From Cytobacillus firmus NBRC 15306 (GTDB lineage Bacteria; Bacillota; Bacilli; Bacillales; Cytobacillaceae): a stretch of 43,205 bases of DNA. The DNA lies in the NCBI RefSeq assembly GCF_001591465.1, contig NZ_BCUY01000027.1:1-43205 (forward strand), written 5' to 3'. The notes under the pieces were generated by a model. That model worked only from the letters and a program-made list of their open reading frames with translations. It had not been told where the DNA came from and did not search any database. Positions 16,312-26,123 of the stretch are shown one piece after another (position 1 is the first letter of the stretch; each line of letters starts with the position of its first letter). The position numbers were made by a program, and so were the translations under genes.

Positions 16312-17655
16312 TTAGTCATTTACAGCAATTGGCTTTTTAGCTTCTCCGAAAGCTATTGCCAGGAAGAAACCTATTACAGCTCCTGCCATGGCAGGCACAA
16401 TCCAGCCGATTCCTTCAGCAAAGAATGGCAGGAATTGCAGTGAGTCTGTGATGAGGGATACATCCATTCCAGCTGTTTTTAAGCCATCCACAAAACTAAT
16501 TAATCCTGTCGGAATTAATGCTCCTATATATACCACAGAGTAGCCATTAAAGGCATTGTGCATAAAGGATAGCAGTATCAGCACAATGGCCAGCGGATAA
16601 ATTATGATTAAAATTGGCAATGAAAGTTGAATCAGCTGAGTTAAACCAATGTTTGCAACCACCATACTGAACAGTGAAAGGATGATTACAATGGTTTTAT
16701 AGGACATTTTTGGGAGCAGTTTATGAAAGTATTGCGCACAAGCGGAAACGAGTCCGATTGAGGTTGTCAGGCATGCTACCGTTATGGCCAGCCCAAGGAT
16801 CACTGCTCCCGCAGATCCAAATAGATAATGAGAAGCGGCAGATAGGATAGCGCCGCCATTATCCAATTCACCTATAGCTTCCGTACTTGTTGCACCGATA
16901 TATGCAAGAGATAAATATACTGCCGCAAGACCGGCAGCAGCTATCAGTCCGGCAGTAATGCAAATCTTCATTAGTGAATGTTTATTTGTCACACCCATAC
17001 CCTGTATTGAACTGATAACGATAATACCGAATACCAGAGCTGCAATTGTATCCATCGTCAGGTAGCCTTCAATGAAGCCTTTAAAGAACGGCCCCTCAGC
17101 ATATGCTCCCACTGGCGCCTGCAGTTCGCCCATAGGAGTAATGATGCTTTTTATAACCAGAACAGCAAGGATAATGAGCAAGGCAGGTGTAAAAATATTG
17201 CCGATTCTATCCACTAATTTCGATGGATTGAGAGAAAGCCAGGCTGTGATGCCAAAAAAGGCAATGGTATAAACCAATAACGAAAAAGGACTGTTGGAAG
17301 CGGTTTCAGATAAGAACGGAGTAATCCCAATTTCATAAGCAACTGTCCCTGTACGCGGGATTCCGAAAAATGGCCCAATGGCTAAGTACATAATAATAGT
17401 AAAAATAATTCCATATAAAGGATGTACGCGGCTTGCAATTGTCTGTAAATCACCATTTTTGGCAATGGCGATAATTCCTAATAGCGGCAATCCCACCCCT
17501 GTAATTAAAAATCCAATAATAGCAGTCCATACACTTGTGCCGGCAGCTTGTCCCAGGAAGGGAGGAAAAATCATATTTCCTGCCCCAAAGAATAGAGCAA
17601 ATAACATGAGTCCGACGGCGAGAATTTGTTTTGGTGCCAATGTTTTATTCTCCAT
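16312..17655 (-). CDS. braB: Branched-chain amino acid transporter BraB/BrnQ (LIVCS family)
   Basis: 447 residues from ATG 17655, with SD AGGAGG close upstream; the longer frame to 17685 lacks an SD. About 12 hydrophobic helices are visible. The N-terminal LFALFFGAGNMIFPPFLG is the LIVCS family signature. It imports leucine, isoleucine and valine with a cation. B. subtilis braB also lies between ezrA and nifZ. In bacilli such genes are often CodY targets, but I found no good CodY box. The 333-bp gap to nifZ (17656-17988) is A+T-rich and contains both promoters but no further gene. Confidence 0.94.
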   Translation of the reverse strand: MENKTLAPKQILAVGLMLFALFFGAGNMIFPPFLGQAAGTSVWTAIIGFLITGVGLPLLGIIAIAKNGDLQTIASRVHPLYGIIFTIIMYLAIGPFFGIPRTGTVAYEIGITPFLSETASNSPFSLLVYTIAFFGITAWLSLNPSKLVDRIGNIFTPALLIILAVLVIKSIITPMGELQAPVGAYAEGPFFKGFIEGYLTMDTIAALVFGIIVISSIQGMGVTNKHSLMKICITAGLIAAAGLAAVYLSLAYIGATSTEAIGELDNGGAILSAASHYLFGSAGAVILGLAITVACLTTSIGLVSACAQYFHKLLPKMSYKTIVIILSLFSMVVANIGLTQLIQLSLPILIIIYPLAIVLILLSFMHNAFNGYSVVYIGALIPTGLISFVDGLKTAGMDVSLITDSLQFLPFFAEGIGWIVPAMAGAVIGFFLAIAFGEAKKPIAVND

Positions 17656-17931
17656 ATATATCCTCCTGAAATAGTTCCATATCATAATGTTTAGAACATT
17701 TTCATATTAGCACAGGAACTGAAAAAAATGTCGAAAAAATACGAAGTCTTAATATTTAGTATTTTATAATAATAAATTCGAAAAGTACTATGCTCAAATT
17801 ACAATAATATCAGCTTTCCACGTGTAAATTAATCCATTCATTTAAATAAATTGTTCAAACTTGCTTAATTTAAATAGTAAAGAATTGACTATTTGATTTA
17901 AAAGCTTCAATTACAATTTCCAATCTTCACT

Positions 17932-17940
17932 TGTTATGAT
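17932..17940 (+). promoter_or_regulatory. Extended -10 promoter candidate for nifZ-thiI
   Basis: TGTTATGAT fits TGnTATnaT. The start would be near 17947, with the GTG start codon at 17989. Confidence 0.45.
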
Positions 17941-17988
17941 ATGATTTAAAGTTGGCTAAAGGGTTATCGGAACGGAAAGGAGAAGACC

Positions 17989-19134
17989 GTGATTTATTTA
18001 GATAACAGTGCAACAACTAAACCATATAAAGAAGTGCTTGATTCTTTTATTAAGGTTTCTTCAGAATACTTTGGGAATCCCTCTTCCCTGCACGAATTTG
18101 GAGGTAAGGCAGAGAGGCTGCTGATGCAGGCGCGTGAGCAAATTGCCCAATTGCTGAATGTTAAGAACAGCGAAGTGTATTTCACATCCGGAGGGACAGA
18201 GAGCAATAACCTTGCTATAAAAGGAACTGCATTAATGCATAGAAAAAGAGGCAGCCATATTATCACCACCGGACTGGAACATGCTTCTGTAAGGGAAACT
18301 GCGGATCAGCTGAAGGAATTGGGCTATCGAATTACCGTAATTGAACCGGACAGTAAAGGTATTGTCCATGCCGAAGACATTGAAAAGGAAATTACACAGG
18401 AAACTGTTTTAGTCTCTGTTATGCACGTAAATAATGAAATTGGTTCCATTCAGCCAATAAATGAAATAGGTGAGATGCTGAAGAAGCATGCGCGGGTTAT
18501 ATTCCATGTAGACCATGTCCAGGGGATCGGCAAGGTGCCCCTTGACCTTTATCAAGCCCGCGTTGATTTGTGTACGATTTCAGCTCATAAATTCCACGGT
18601 TTGAAGGGGAATGGGGCTTTGTTCATTCGTGATGGACTTCGTCTTTCGCCGTTGCTCTCCGGGGGCAATCAGGAATGGAAAATGAGAAGCGGCACAGAAA
18701 ATGTAGCTGGCATTGTGGCGATGGCAAAGGCACTAAGGCTTACAATGAATAATATGGAAAGGCATTTAAGCCGGCTTACATCCATCAAAACCTATATTAT
18801 GGAGGAGATAGGAAGAATTGAGGGCATTACAGTGCACACACCTAAAAAAAATTCTGCTCCTCACATCGTCAATTTCTCCATAAAAGGATTCAAAGCAGAG
18901 GTATTTGTCCACGCTTTAGAAGAGCGCGGAATTTTTATATCAACTACAAGTGCCTGCTCTTCGAAGAAATCTGCTGCCAGCAGTACCCTGATGGCTATGG
19001 GGATTCCTGAAAAGGATGCGAAAAGTGCAGTCCGGGTCAGTTTGTCTTATGATAATACGAAGGAAGAGGCAGAGATTTTTATACAGGCGGTAAAAGAGAC
19101 TGTTATTAGGCTAAGAGAGGTTATGAAATCATGA
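17989..19134 (+). CDS. nifZ: Cysteine desulfurase NifZ (IscS-like), sulfur donor for ThiI
   Basis: 381 residues from GTG 17989 with SD AAAGGAGA. Class V aminotransferase fold: PLP lysine K201 in SAHKFHGLKG and the persulfide cysteine C323 in TTSACSSKK. It takes sulfur from cysteine, leaving alanine. The thiI start codon overlaps its stop (ATGA), so the two are translationally coupled. In B. subtilis this desulfurase is dedicated to ThiI for 4-thiouridine in tRNA, and the coupling here supports the same job. It is shorter than housekeeping IscS, as expected for this paralogue. Confidence 0.94.
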   Translation: MIYLDNSATTKPYKEVLDSFIKVSSEYFGNPSSLHEFGGKAERLLMQAREQIAQLLNVKNSEVYFTSGGTESNNLAIKGTALMHRKRGSHIITTGLEHASVRETADQLKELGYRITVIEPDSKGIVHAEDIEKEITQETVLVSVMHVNNEIGSIQPINEIGEMLKKHARVIFHVDHVQGIGKVPLDLYQARVDLCTISAHKFHGLKGNGALFIRDGLRLSPLLSGGNQEWKMRSGTENVAGIVAMAKALRLTMNNMERHLSRLTSIKTYIMEEIGRIEGITVHTPKKNSAPHIVNFSIKGFKAEVFVHALEERGIFISTTSACSSKKSAASSTLMAMGIPEKDAKSAVRVSLSYDNTKEEAEIFIQAVKETVIRLREVMKS

Positions 19135-20339
19135 TAAATTATGATCGTATACTTATAAGATATGGAGAAATCTCCACAAAAGGCAGAAACCGCAATAAGT
19201 TTGTCGATAAACTAAGAAAAAGCATATACGATGTGCTGAATGAATTTCCCGGCATCAAGATAGAATCTACAAGAGACCGAATGTACGTTGTTTTGAATGG
19301 CGCTGATGGCAGAGAGATTGCTGATCGCCTTAAAGGCATCTTTGGCATTCAGTCATTCAGCCCTGCTGTTAAAATCAATAAAGATATCGAAGAAATGAAA
19401 GCCGCAGCATTGGCGTTATTTTTAAAACATTATAATGAAGGAAAGACTTTCAAGATTACGGCTAAGAGAGCCGATAAAAGCTTCCCTTTAAATACTGACG
19501 AACTTAATCATGAATTTGGCGGGCACCTCCTGAAGAATGTGCCGGGTCTAAAAGTGAACGTAAAAAAACCGGATATCAATCTGCAGATTGAAGTTCGCGT
19601 AGAAGCGGCTTATTTATCATGCGAAACCATTGAGGGGGCTGGCGGACTTCCTGCAGGTTCAAGCGGAAAAGCCATGCTTATGCTCTCCGGGGGAATTGAC
19701 AGCCCGGTAGCAGGTTACTTATCCATGAAGAGAGGTTTGGAAATTGAAGCTGTCCATTTTCACAGCCCGCCTTTCACGAGTGAGCGCGCGAAGCAAAAAG
19801 TAATTGATTTGACAGAAAAACTTGCGAATATTGCTGGAACCATTGTTCTCCATATTGTCCCATTTACAGAAATCCAGCAGCTGATCCATCAGCAGGTTCC
19901 GTCGAATTATACGATGACAACTACAAGAAGGCTGATGCTCCGGATCACTGATGAAATCCGCGATAAAAACGATGGCCTGGCCATCATCACCGGGGAAAGC
20001 CTTGGACAGGTAGCAAGCCAGACACTTGAGAGCATGTTTGCCATTAACGATGTCACGACAACACCTATCCTGCGGCCGCTGATCACAATGGATAAATCAG
20101 AAATCATCGACATTGCCCAAACCATTGATACGCACGATATATCGATCAGGCCATTTGAGGACTGCTGTACCGTTTTTGTTCCTTCATCACCAAAAACAAA
20201 ACCAAAACGCGACAAAGTCCGCCGCTTTGAAAGCTTTGTTGATTTCGAACCTCTAATCGCAAAAGCAGTTCAGGATACCGAAAAGATGATTATTAAACCT
20301 CAATCGCTCAATGAAGACTCTTTTGGGGAGTTATTTTGA
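19131..20339 (+). CDS. thiI: tRNA 4-thiouridine synthase ThiI
   Basis: 402 residues. Order: N-terminal ferredoxin-like region, THUMP RNA-binding domain (about 60-165), then a PP-loop ATPase with SGGIDSPVAGYLSMKRG near 188. There is no C-terminal rhodanese domain, as is usual in bacilli, so sulfur must be transferred via other cysteines such as those in EDCCTVFVP. It adenylates U8 of tRNA and replaces its oxygen with sulfur delivered by NifZ. It is coupled to nifZ by a 4-bp overlap. No terminator is seen before the sspA promoter. Confidence 0.96.
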   Translation: MINYDRILIRYGEISTKGRNRNKFVDKLRKSIYDVLNEFPGIKIESTRDRMYVVLNGADGREIADRLKGIFGIQSFSPAVKINKDIEEMKAAALALFLKHYNEGKTFKITAKRADKSFPLNTDELNHEFGGHLLKNVPGLKVNVKKPDINLQIEVRVEAAYLSCETIEGAGGLPAGSSGKAMLMLSGGIDSPVAGYLSMKRGLEIEAVHFHSPPFTSERAKQKVIDLTEKLANIAGTIVLHIVPFTEIQQLIHQQVPSNYTMTTTRRLMLRITDEIRDKNDGLAIITGESLGQVASQTLESMFAINDVTTTPILRPLITMDKSEIIDIAQTIDTHDISIRPFEDCCTVFVPSSPKTKPKRDKVRRFESFVDFEPLIAKAVQDTEKMIIKPQSLNEDSFGELF

Positions 20340-20385
20340 GATAAATGCAGGTAAAAAATAATACAACAATTACCAATTAAATAGT

Positions 20386-20415
20386 GTATATGGCCATGTG
20401 ATTCTACACATTCTA
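20386..20415 (+). promoter_or_regulatory. SigG-type forespore promoter of sspA
   Basis: GTATA (20386-20390) and CATTCTA (20409-20415), separated by 18 bp, match the SigG consensus GHATR-N18-CATWHTA exactly. Confidence 0.8.
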
Positions 20416-20439
20416 TACTCACAAGGAGGTGAAAATCAC

Positions 20440-20643
20440 ATGGCAAACAACAACAGCTCAAACCAACTTCTAGTTCCTGGAGTACAACAGGCTCTTGACC
20501 AAATGAAGTACGAAATCGCTACAGAATTCGGTGTAAACCTTGGTGCTGAAACTACTTCTCGCGCTAACGGTTCTGTAGGTGGAGAAATCACTAAGCGTTT
20601 AGTTCAAATGGCTGAACAGCAATTAGGCGGTTTCCAAAGATAA
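20440..20643 (+). CDS. sspA: Alpha/beta-type small acid-soluble spore protein
   Basis: 67 residues from ATG 20440, with SD AAGGAGGTGA. It saturates and protects spore DNA and is degraded at germination. The GPR protease site is visible as TEFGV, with the conserved [20 protein letters not shown] at the C-terminal half. The codon choice is markedly clean, as for highly expressed genes. A SigG-type promoter and a strong terminator make it a single-gene unit. Which paralogue (A-D) is uncertain; position after thiI matches B. subtilis sspA. Confidence 0.97.
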   Translation: MANNNSSNQLLVPGVQQALDQMKYEIATEFGVNLGAETTSRANGSVGGEITKRLVQMAEQQLGGFQR

Positions 20644-20660
20644 TTAAATAATATGGCTAC

Positions 20661-20692
20661 AAGGAGCAGGAATCATTCCTGCTCCTTATTTT
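20661..20692 (+). terminator. sspA terminator
   Basis: AAGGAGCAGGAAT and ATTCCTGCTCCTT form a 13-bp stem followed by ATTTT. Confidence 0.92.
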
Positions 20693-20818
20693 GATGCCAA
20701 AAAAACTTTTCAAAAAATAAATAATTTTAAATTTTACAATAATTTAGTATAATAATTTCTATAGAATATACAGCCATGTTTATACACCGGAAAAAGACAT
20801 TGTCAGGGGGAGATTTTG

Positions 20819-22408
20819 ATGAAACGGGAAGACTTAATCGCACCGGAGAAGTACAATCTCGTATCAGAAATGGAGCGGTTTGCCGGAGATAAGGACAAAC
20901 TTGCAATTAAGTGGGAAGATGAGCATGGAGAAAAGAAAGAGATTACATACAGTGAACTGATTCACAATGCAAACAGAATTGGAAGCGTTTTCTTAGGAAA
21001 CGGTTTGAATAAAGGGGATGTTATTCTTATCATTGTTCCAAGACTGATTGAGGCGTATCAGGTTTACATTGCATCACTAAAAGCGGGATTTGTTGTTATA
21101 CCAAGTTCAGAAATGCTTCGTTCGAAAGATCTGCAATACCGCATTAATCATGGCGATGTTAAAGCGATCGTAAGTTATTATCCATATGTTGACCAATTTA
21201 AGGATATTAAGGAAGCAGAAGCCCTGCCGAAATTTGTGATTGGCGGAAATGCTGATGGCTGGATCGGTCTGGACGAGGAGATGAAACAGGCTTCACCGGA
21301 ACTTTCATTGGCTGATACCTCCCGGGATGACATGGCATTTCTTTCATATACATCAGGAACAACCGGAAACCCTAAAGGTGTAGTACATACACATGGCTGG
21401 GCATTTGCTCACCTAAAAACAGCAGCACCGAACTGGTTATGCATTAATGAAGGTGATACAGTATGGGCAACTGCAGGCCCCGGCTGGCAAAAGTGGATCT
21501 GGAGCCCGTTCCTTTCCGTTCTCGGTTCTGGTGCCACTGGAGTTGTCTACAATGGAAAGTTTGAGCCGAAAAAATACTTGCAGCTATTAGAGGATTATCA
21601 GGTAAATGTCCTTTGCTGCACACCAACTGAATACAGGCTGATGGCAAAGGCTGACAATATTCATGACTACAAGCTTCCGGCCCTTCATAGCGCTGTTTCG
21701 GCGGGTGAACCGCTCAACCGGGAAGTGATTGATACATTTAAGAAGCATTTTAACGTCAATGTCCGTGATGGGTATGGACAGACTGAAAATACCCTCCTTG
21801 TCGGCATTACAAAGGATATGGAGCTAAAAGCAGGCTCAATGGGCAAACCGACTCCAGGCAACAGAGTCGACATTATAAATGAAGACGGTGAAGTATGTGC
21901 TGTGGGTGAGACAGGAGATATCGCTGTCCATATAGAAACTCCTGCACTCTTTAAAAATTATTATAAAGACCCGGAAAGAACTGCTATGCAATTCCGCGGT
22001 GATTACTATATTACCGGAGATAAAGCAAAGAAAGATGAAGATGGCTATTTCTGGTTTGAAGGCCGCGGTGATGATATTATTATCAGCTCAGGCTATACGA
22101 TCGGACCATTCGAGGTGGAAGACGCACTTGTAAAGCATCCGTATGTAGCTGAATGTGCAGTTATAGGAAGTCCTGATGAAGTGCGCGGATTGATCGTTAA
22201 AGCATTTGTTGTATTAAGGGAGGGTGTCGACCAAAACGATCCTGACCTTGTTTCCAAGCTCCAGGAGCATGTAAAAGAGCTGACAGCTCCTTATAAATAT
22301 CCTCGGAAAATTGAGTTTCTATCAGAGCTGCCAAAAACAACTTCGGGAAAAATCATGCGTGTGGAATTGCGGAAAAAAGAAGCGGAAACTTCTTCAGCGC
22401 AAAACTGA
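20819..22408 (+). CDS. mbcS: Acyl-CoA synthetase MbcS (YtcI)
   Basis: 529 residues from ATG 20819, with AGGGGGAG upstream; TTG 20816 is an alternative. Adenylate-forming family: SYTSGTTGNPKGVVHTHGWA, the GYGQTENT region, and the C-terminal SGKIMR with K511 as catalytic lysine. B. subtilis MbcS activates methyl-branched and short acids such as 2-methylbutyrate to acyl-CoA, feeding branched-chain fatty acid synthesis. K511 lies in a motif like the AcuA-acetylated site of AcsA, so similar control is possible. TATAAT at 20748-20753 may be the -10. It is a paralogue of acsA in this window, well diverged from it. Confidence 0.9.
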   Translation: MKREDLIAPEKYNLVSEMERFAGDKDKLAIKWEDEHGEKKEITYSELIHNANRIGSVFLGNGLNKGDVILIIVPRLIEAYQVYIASLKAGFVVIPSSEMLRSKDLQYRINHGDVKAIVSYYPYVDQFKDIKEAEALPKFVIGGNADGWIGLDEEMKQASPELSLADTSRDDMAFLSYTSGTTGNPKGVVHTHGWAFAHLKTAAPNWLCINEGDTVWATAGPGWQKWIWSPFLSVLGSGATGVVYNGKFEPKKYLQLLEDYQVNVLCCTPTEYRLMAKADNIHDYKLPALHSAVSAGEPLNREVIDTFKKHFNVNVRDGYGQTENTLLVGITKDMELKAGSMGKPTPGNRVDIINEDGEVCAVGETGDIAVHIETPALFKNYYKDPERTAMQFRGDYYITGDKAKKDEDGYFWFEGRGDDIIISSGYTIGPFEVEDALVKHPYVAECAVIGSPDEVRGLIVKAFVVLREGVDQNDPDLVSKLQEHVKELTAPYKYPRKIEFLSELPKTTSGKIMRVELRKKEAETSSAQN

Positions 22409-22423
22409 ATGCTATGAAAAATG

Positions 22424-22450
22424 CAGGCGGGAATTCCGCCTGTGTTTTTG
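22424..22450 (+). terminator. mbcS terminator
   Basis: CAGGCGG and CCGCCTG pair across GAATT, followed by TGTTTTTGTT. Confidence 0.9.
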
Positions 22451-22501
22451 TTATACTATGGTAAACGTGAAATTTTAGTATATTAAAGGAGAAAAGATTT
22501 T

Positions 22502-24097
22502 ATGGGAACGCTATGGCACGGGGGGCCGATATATACCCTTCAGCAGGAAGGCCATCAGATAGAGGCCGTTTATACAGAAGGCAGCCAAATTATTGAGATT
22601 GGCGCCTTGGGAGATTTAAGGGATAAGTATAAAGAAGAGATTCAAAAGGAGATCGATCTGCAGGGAAGCACCATGCTGCCGGGATTTGTGGATAGCCATA
22701 TGCATCTCATCGGGCATGGCGAAAGGCTGATAAGGCTCGACTTATCTGAGCACACATCAAAGCAGGAAGTGCTTCTGGCTGTTAAGCAATTCTCAGAGAC
22801 AATAGAAGAGGGAGAGTGGGTCATTGGGGAAGGCTGGAATGAAAATTTATGGGATCAGCCGGAGCCTATATATGCTTTAGAGCTGGACAAATATGTTCCC
22901 AATCATCCTGTTATGCTGAAACGTGTGTGCAGACATGCCCTTGCAGTCAATTCTCTTGGATTATTCAAGGCAAATATTACTGAAGATACAGAATGTCCTC
23001 CTGGAGGAGTAATTGAAAAAGATGAATTTGGAAAACTAAATGGACTTTTGAAGGATCAGGCCCAAGAGCTTTTATACAAGGTGATGCCTGCTGTCTCCGA
23101 AGGGTATTTAAGGAAGGCGCTTAACGCTGCTATTAATGATGCCTATAAGCTCGGATTGACAGGAGGGCATACTGAGGATCTCAATTATTATGGAGGGTTC
23201 ACCCAGACCTTTCAGGCCTTCAAGCAGGTAATTGAGGAGGAAGGTCTTTCTTTCAGGGCACACCTGCTGGTTCATCATGAAGTTGCTGATGAAATGAAGG
23301 AATCAGGCGGAGGATTTTTAGCGGGAAGTAAACATATAGAGTTTGGTGCTATGAAGATATTTGCCGATGGAGCTTTGGGGGGAAGAACGGCTTTATTAAG
23401 CCATCCCTATGCAGATGACCCATCCACATCGGGAGTTGCTATTTTCTCACAGGAGCAGCTTGATGCTCTAGTGGAGAAAGCCCGCAATCATGAAATGCCG
23501 GTTGCTATCCATACGATTGGAGATTTGGCATTTGAAATGGCATTAAATGCAATAGAAAAGTATCCATTGGAAAGGCTGGGGAGAGACAGGCTGATTCATG
23601 CCCAAATATTGCGCAAGGAGCTTATTGAAAGGGCTAAAAAACTGCCTTTAATCCTTGATATCCAGCCGAGATTTACAGCCTCAGACTTTCCCTGGGTGAT
23701 CGACCGTATTGGTGAAGAAAATATGGAGTATTGCTACGCATGGAAGACACTGCTGAAAGAAGGAGTACATTGTGCAGGAGGCTCTGACGCACCGATTGAG
23801 CCTGCCAATCCATTTCTTGGAATTCATGCAGCTGTTACGAGAACAAACATAGATGACCCGCATAACACAGTCTATTATCCAAGTGAAGCATTATCTGTTT
23901 ATGAAGCAGTATGCTTATTCACAAAAGGCAGTGCATATGCTACCTCTCATGAAAATGATAGAGGTGTCATACAAGAAGGATATCTGGCCGATTTCACTAT
24001 TCTAAATGAAGATATTTTTAAAATGCCAATAGGACAAATTGCAGCCGTTACCGTAAACAAAACCGTTATTGACGGAAAAATAGTATTCGAAAGATAA
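22502..24097 (+). CDS. ytcJ: Amidohydrolase-3 family metal-dependent hydrolase YtcJ
   Basis: 531 residues, the family length. An N-terminal beta-sandwich strip leads into a TIM barrel. The metal motif is GFVDSHMHLIGHGER near residues 60-75; further histidines include AIHTIGD and LIHAQ, and CAGGSDAPIEP provides the late aspartate. A composite beta domain closes the protein (GYLADFTILNED). Relatives hydrolyse N-acyl or exocyclic amide bonds; the substrate is unknown. SD AAAGGAGAA precedes ATG. It sits after mbcS, as in B. subtilis, but a terminator separates them. Confidence 0.9.
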   Translation: MGTLWHGGPIYTLQQEGHQIEAVYTEGSQIIEIGALGDLRDKYKEEIQKEIDLQGSTMLPGFVDSHMHLIGHGERLIRLDLSEHTSKQEVLLAVKQFSETIEEGEWVIGEGWNENLWDQPEPIYALELDKYVPNHPVMLKRVCRHALAVNSLGLFKANITEDTECPPGGVIEKDEFGKLNGLLKDQAQELLYKVMPAVSEGYLRKALNAAINDAYKLGLTGGHTEDLNYYGGFTQTFQAFKQVIEEEGLSFRAHLLVHHEVADEMKESGGGFLAGSKHIEFGAMKIFADGALGGRTALLSHPYADDPSTSGVAIFSQEQLDALVEKARNHEMPVAIHTIGDLAFEMALNAIEKYPLERLGRDRLIHAQILRKELIERAKKLPLILDIQPRFTASDFPWVIDRIGEENMEYCYAWKTLLKEGVHCAGGSDAPIEPANPFLGIHAAVTRTNIDDPHNTVYYPSEALSVYEAVCLFTKGSAYATSHENDRGVIQEGYLADFTILNEDIFKMPIGQIAAVTVNKTVIDGKIVFER

Positions 24098-24103
24098 ATG
24101 AAA

Positions 24104-24145
24104 ATGTCAGGTACTTTTACAAATAGGTGCCTGGCATTCTTTTTG
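24104..24145 (+). terminator. ytcJ terminator
   Basis: ATGTCAGGTAC and GGTGCCTGGCAT pair with wobble pairs, followed by TCTTTTTG. Confidence 0.75.
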
Positions 24146-24159
24146 GCAGGAAAAAATGA

Positions 24160-24189
24160 TTGCAAACATTTTTAAGGCAGACTTATAAT
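24160..24189 (+). promoter_or_regulatory. SigA promoter of rarD
   Basis: TTGCAA (24160-24165) and TATAAT (24184-24189) with 18 bp between. Confidence 0.7.
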
Positions 24190-24227
24190 ATAAATATTTC
24201 GATACTAGAAAGAATTGAGGAAATGCA

Positions 24228-25160
24228 ATGAAAAATAATGAAGTGCAATTGGGTGCTCTATACGCAGGGTTTGCTTACTTTTTATGGGGTATTTTGCCCA
24301 TTTACTGGAAGTTAGTGGACCACGTGCAAGCAGATGAAATTTTGGCTAACAGGATTTTTTGGTCATTCTTCTTTATGCTGATTATTTTGCTGGCCTCCAA
24401 AAAGTGGAATGCTTTTGCTGCAACATTTAAAGGATTTAAAACAAACAAAAAGCAGCTTTTCGCCCTTGTGATTGCCTCCATTCTGATCAGCACCAACTGG
24501 TTTTTATATATTTATGCGGTCAACACCGATCAGATGATTGAGGCCAGTCTTGGCTATTATATTAATCCGCTCGTAAGTGTGATTCTGGGCATGCTGGTTT
24601 TTAAAGAGAAACTATCACCTGCGCAATATGTATCTTTTGGATTTGCGTTTGCCGGAGTTATGATTTTGACTGTCAGCTATGGGCGGTTCCCCTGGATAGC
24701 CATTGTTCTCGCATTATCCTTTGGCCTTTACGGGCTGGCCAAAAAGCTTATAAAAGTGGATTCGGCTGTTGGCTTAACGCTGGAAACATTAGTAGTGACT
24801 CCGATCGCATTTATTTATATGGTTATGCTTTTTATGAATGATAAGCAGGCTTTTCTGCATGTTTCGCCAAGCACCGACTTGCTTCTTATTGGTGCAGGTG
24901 CAGCCACAGCAGTGCCGCTCTTGTACTTTGCCAAAGGAGCTCAAAAGATACCGATGTCCATGCTTGGCTTTCTGCAGTATATTGCGCCGACAATAACGCT
25001 GATTCTGGGAATCTTCGTTTATCATGAGCACTTTACAAAACTTCACATGCTTTCCTTTATGTTAATCTGGCTGGCTTTAACGATTTACTCTGTTTCGCGG
25101 ACAAAACTTTTTGCCCATTGGGAAACAAAACTGAAGCGCGGGAAAGGTATTGGCATATAG
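24228..25160 (+). CDS. rarD: RarD-type EamA family permease
   Basis: 310 residues forming about ten membrane helices in two EamA halves. The N-terminal GFAYFLWGILPIYWKL and the GYYINPLVSVILG segment are typical of RarD. The family sits in the drug/metabolite transporter superfamily; E. coli rarD was tied to chloramphenicol resistance, but natural substrates are not established. It has its own promoter and a bidirectional terminator shared with the convergent NAD kinase gene. From memory it is not between ytcJ and the NAD kinase gene in B. subtilis, so it may be an insertion. Confidence 0.9.
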   Translation: MKNNEVQLGALYAGFAYFLWGILPIYWKLVDHVQADEILANRIFWSFFFMLIILLASKKWNAFAATFKGFKTNKKQLFALVIASILISTNWFLYIYAVNTDQMIEASLGYYINPLVSVILGMLVFKEKLSPAQYVSFGFAFAGVMILTVSYGRFPWIAIVLALSFGLYGLAKKLIKVDSAVGLTLETLVVTPIAFIYMVMLFMNDKQAFLHVSPSTDLLLIGAGAATAVPLLYFAKGAQKIPMSMLGFLQYIAPTITLILGIFVYHEHFTKLHMLSFMLIWLALTIYSVSRTKLFAHWETKLKRGKGIGI

Positions 25161-25199
25161 AAAAAAGAGTTTCGCACGGACATGCGAAACTCTTTTTTT
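25161..25199. terminator. Bidirectional terminator between rarD and nadK
   Basis: AAAAAAGAGTTTCGCA and TGCGAAACTCTTTTTTT form a 16-bp perfect stem. It reaches the last codon of the convergent NAD kinase gene. Confidence 0.95.
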
Positions 25200-25998
25200 A
25201 TAAAAATGTCCTCTTCACTTTTTCCCAGAAGGAATTGTCCTTCAGTTTTACGGTCTTAATGATTTTGCTGCTTAGTTTTATATTAATCTTTTCAACATGC
25301 TGAATGCTTAGGGCTTCATTGTCCATTCCCATTGTAGGATGGTCATTGCCATCTTGAACCACTTTGAGAGTCAGCTGCCGGTTTCCGCTCAGGATAAAAG
25401 AGGATCCAAGTGTACGATAGCGGTTGTTATTCAATGAAGCGAGTTCGCTTACCTGCATGCATGGCAGCAGCGGGTCAACAACAGCTCCATTTACAGACTT
25501 ATTATATGCTGTGCTTCCGGTTGGAGTTGCAACAATCATTCCGTCCCCGCGGAAAGTTTCAAAATGAAAATCATCGATAAAGACATCGATTACAAATGTT
25601 TTAATTATGGCGGAGCGGATGCTGAATTCATTTAAGCACTGAAAGGATGTCTGGTCATCAACTGTAACATCAATAGTGGGATAGCGTCTTACTTCTACTT
25701 GTTCATTTGTCATTGCCTCCACCATCTTGTCTGTATCATCAAGATGGAAATCACAGTACAGGCTCAGGCTTCCAGTCGTTGAAATACCGGCATACAAACA
25801 GTCATCTCTATAGCCTGTTTTACGGACAGCCTGCAAAAACGTTCCGTCTCCCCCAATGCTTACAATGATATTGGCTTTTTTGAAGTCATTGACGATCGTA
25901 AAGGCATGCTCCTCAGCCAGGCTGTAAAGAGGTGCTACTTTTTCCATCGTTTCTTCATCTTTTTTGTGATAAAAGTATATATTGCGTCTTTCAGGCAT
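25198..25998 (-). CDS. nadK: NAD kinase (PpnKB/YtdI type)
   Basis: 266 residues from ATG 25998, which stands 7 nt from GGAGG. The ATG at 26004 touches the SD and is unlikely. It phosphorylates NAD to NADP. GGDGTFLQAVRKTG (the GGDG nucleotide motif), ISTTGSLSLYCDF and NEFSIRS are present, and GDGMIVATPTGSTAYNKS is the second signature. B. subtilis has two NAD kinases; the position beside sppA marks this as the second (YtdI). Monocistronic and divergent from sppA. Confidence 0.95.
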   Translation of the reverse strand: MPERRNIYFYHKKDEETMEKVAPLYSLAEEHAFTIVNDFKKANIIVSIGGDGTFLQAVRKTGYRDDCLYAGISTTGSLSLYCDFHLDDTDKMVEAMTNEQVEVRRYPTIDVTVDDQTSFQCLNEFSIRSAIIKTFVIDVFIDDFHFETFRGDGMIVATPTGSTAYNKSVNGAVVDPLLPCMQVSELASLNNNRYRTLGSSFILSGNRQLTLKVVQDGNDHPTMGMDNEALSIQHVEKINIKLSSKIIKTVKLKDNSFWEKVKRTFL

Positions 25999-26123
25999 AT
26001 TCATTCCTCCAAGCAGTAAGAAAGTTATGAAATTTCAGTTTAAAAAATGTCTTGATGATTTTCTTTCCTAAATAATTCAAATTTTGCTATGATTATGGAT
26101 GTTGAATTCAGTTTACCTTTTTT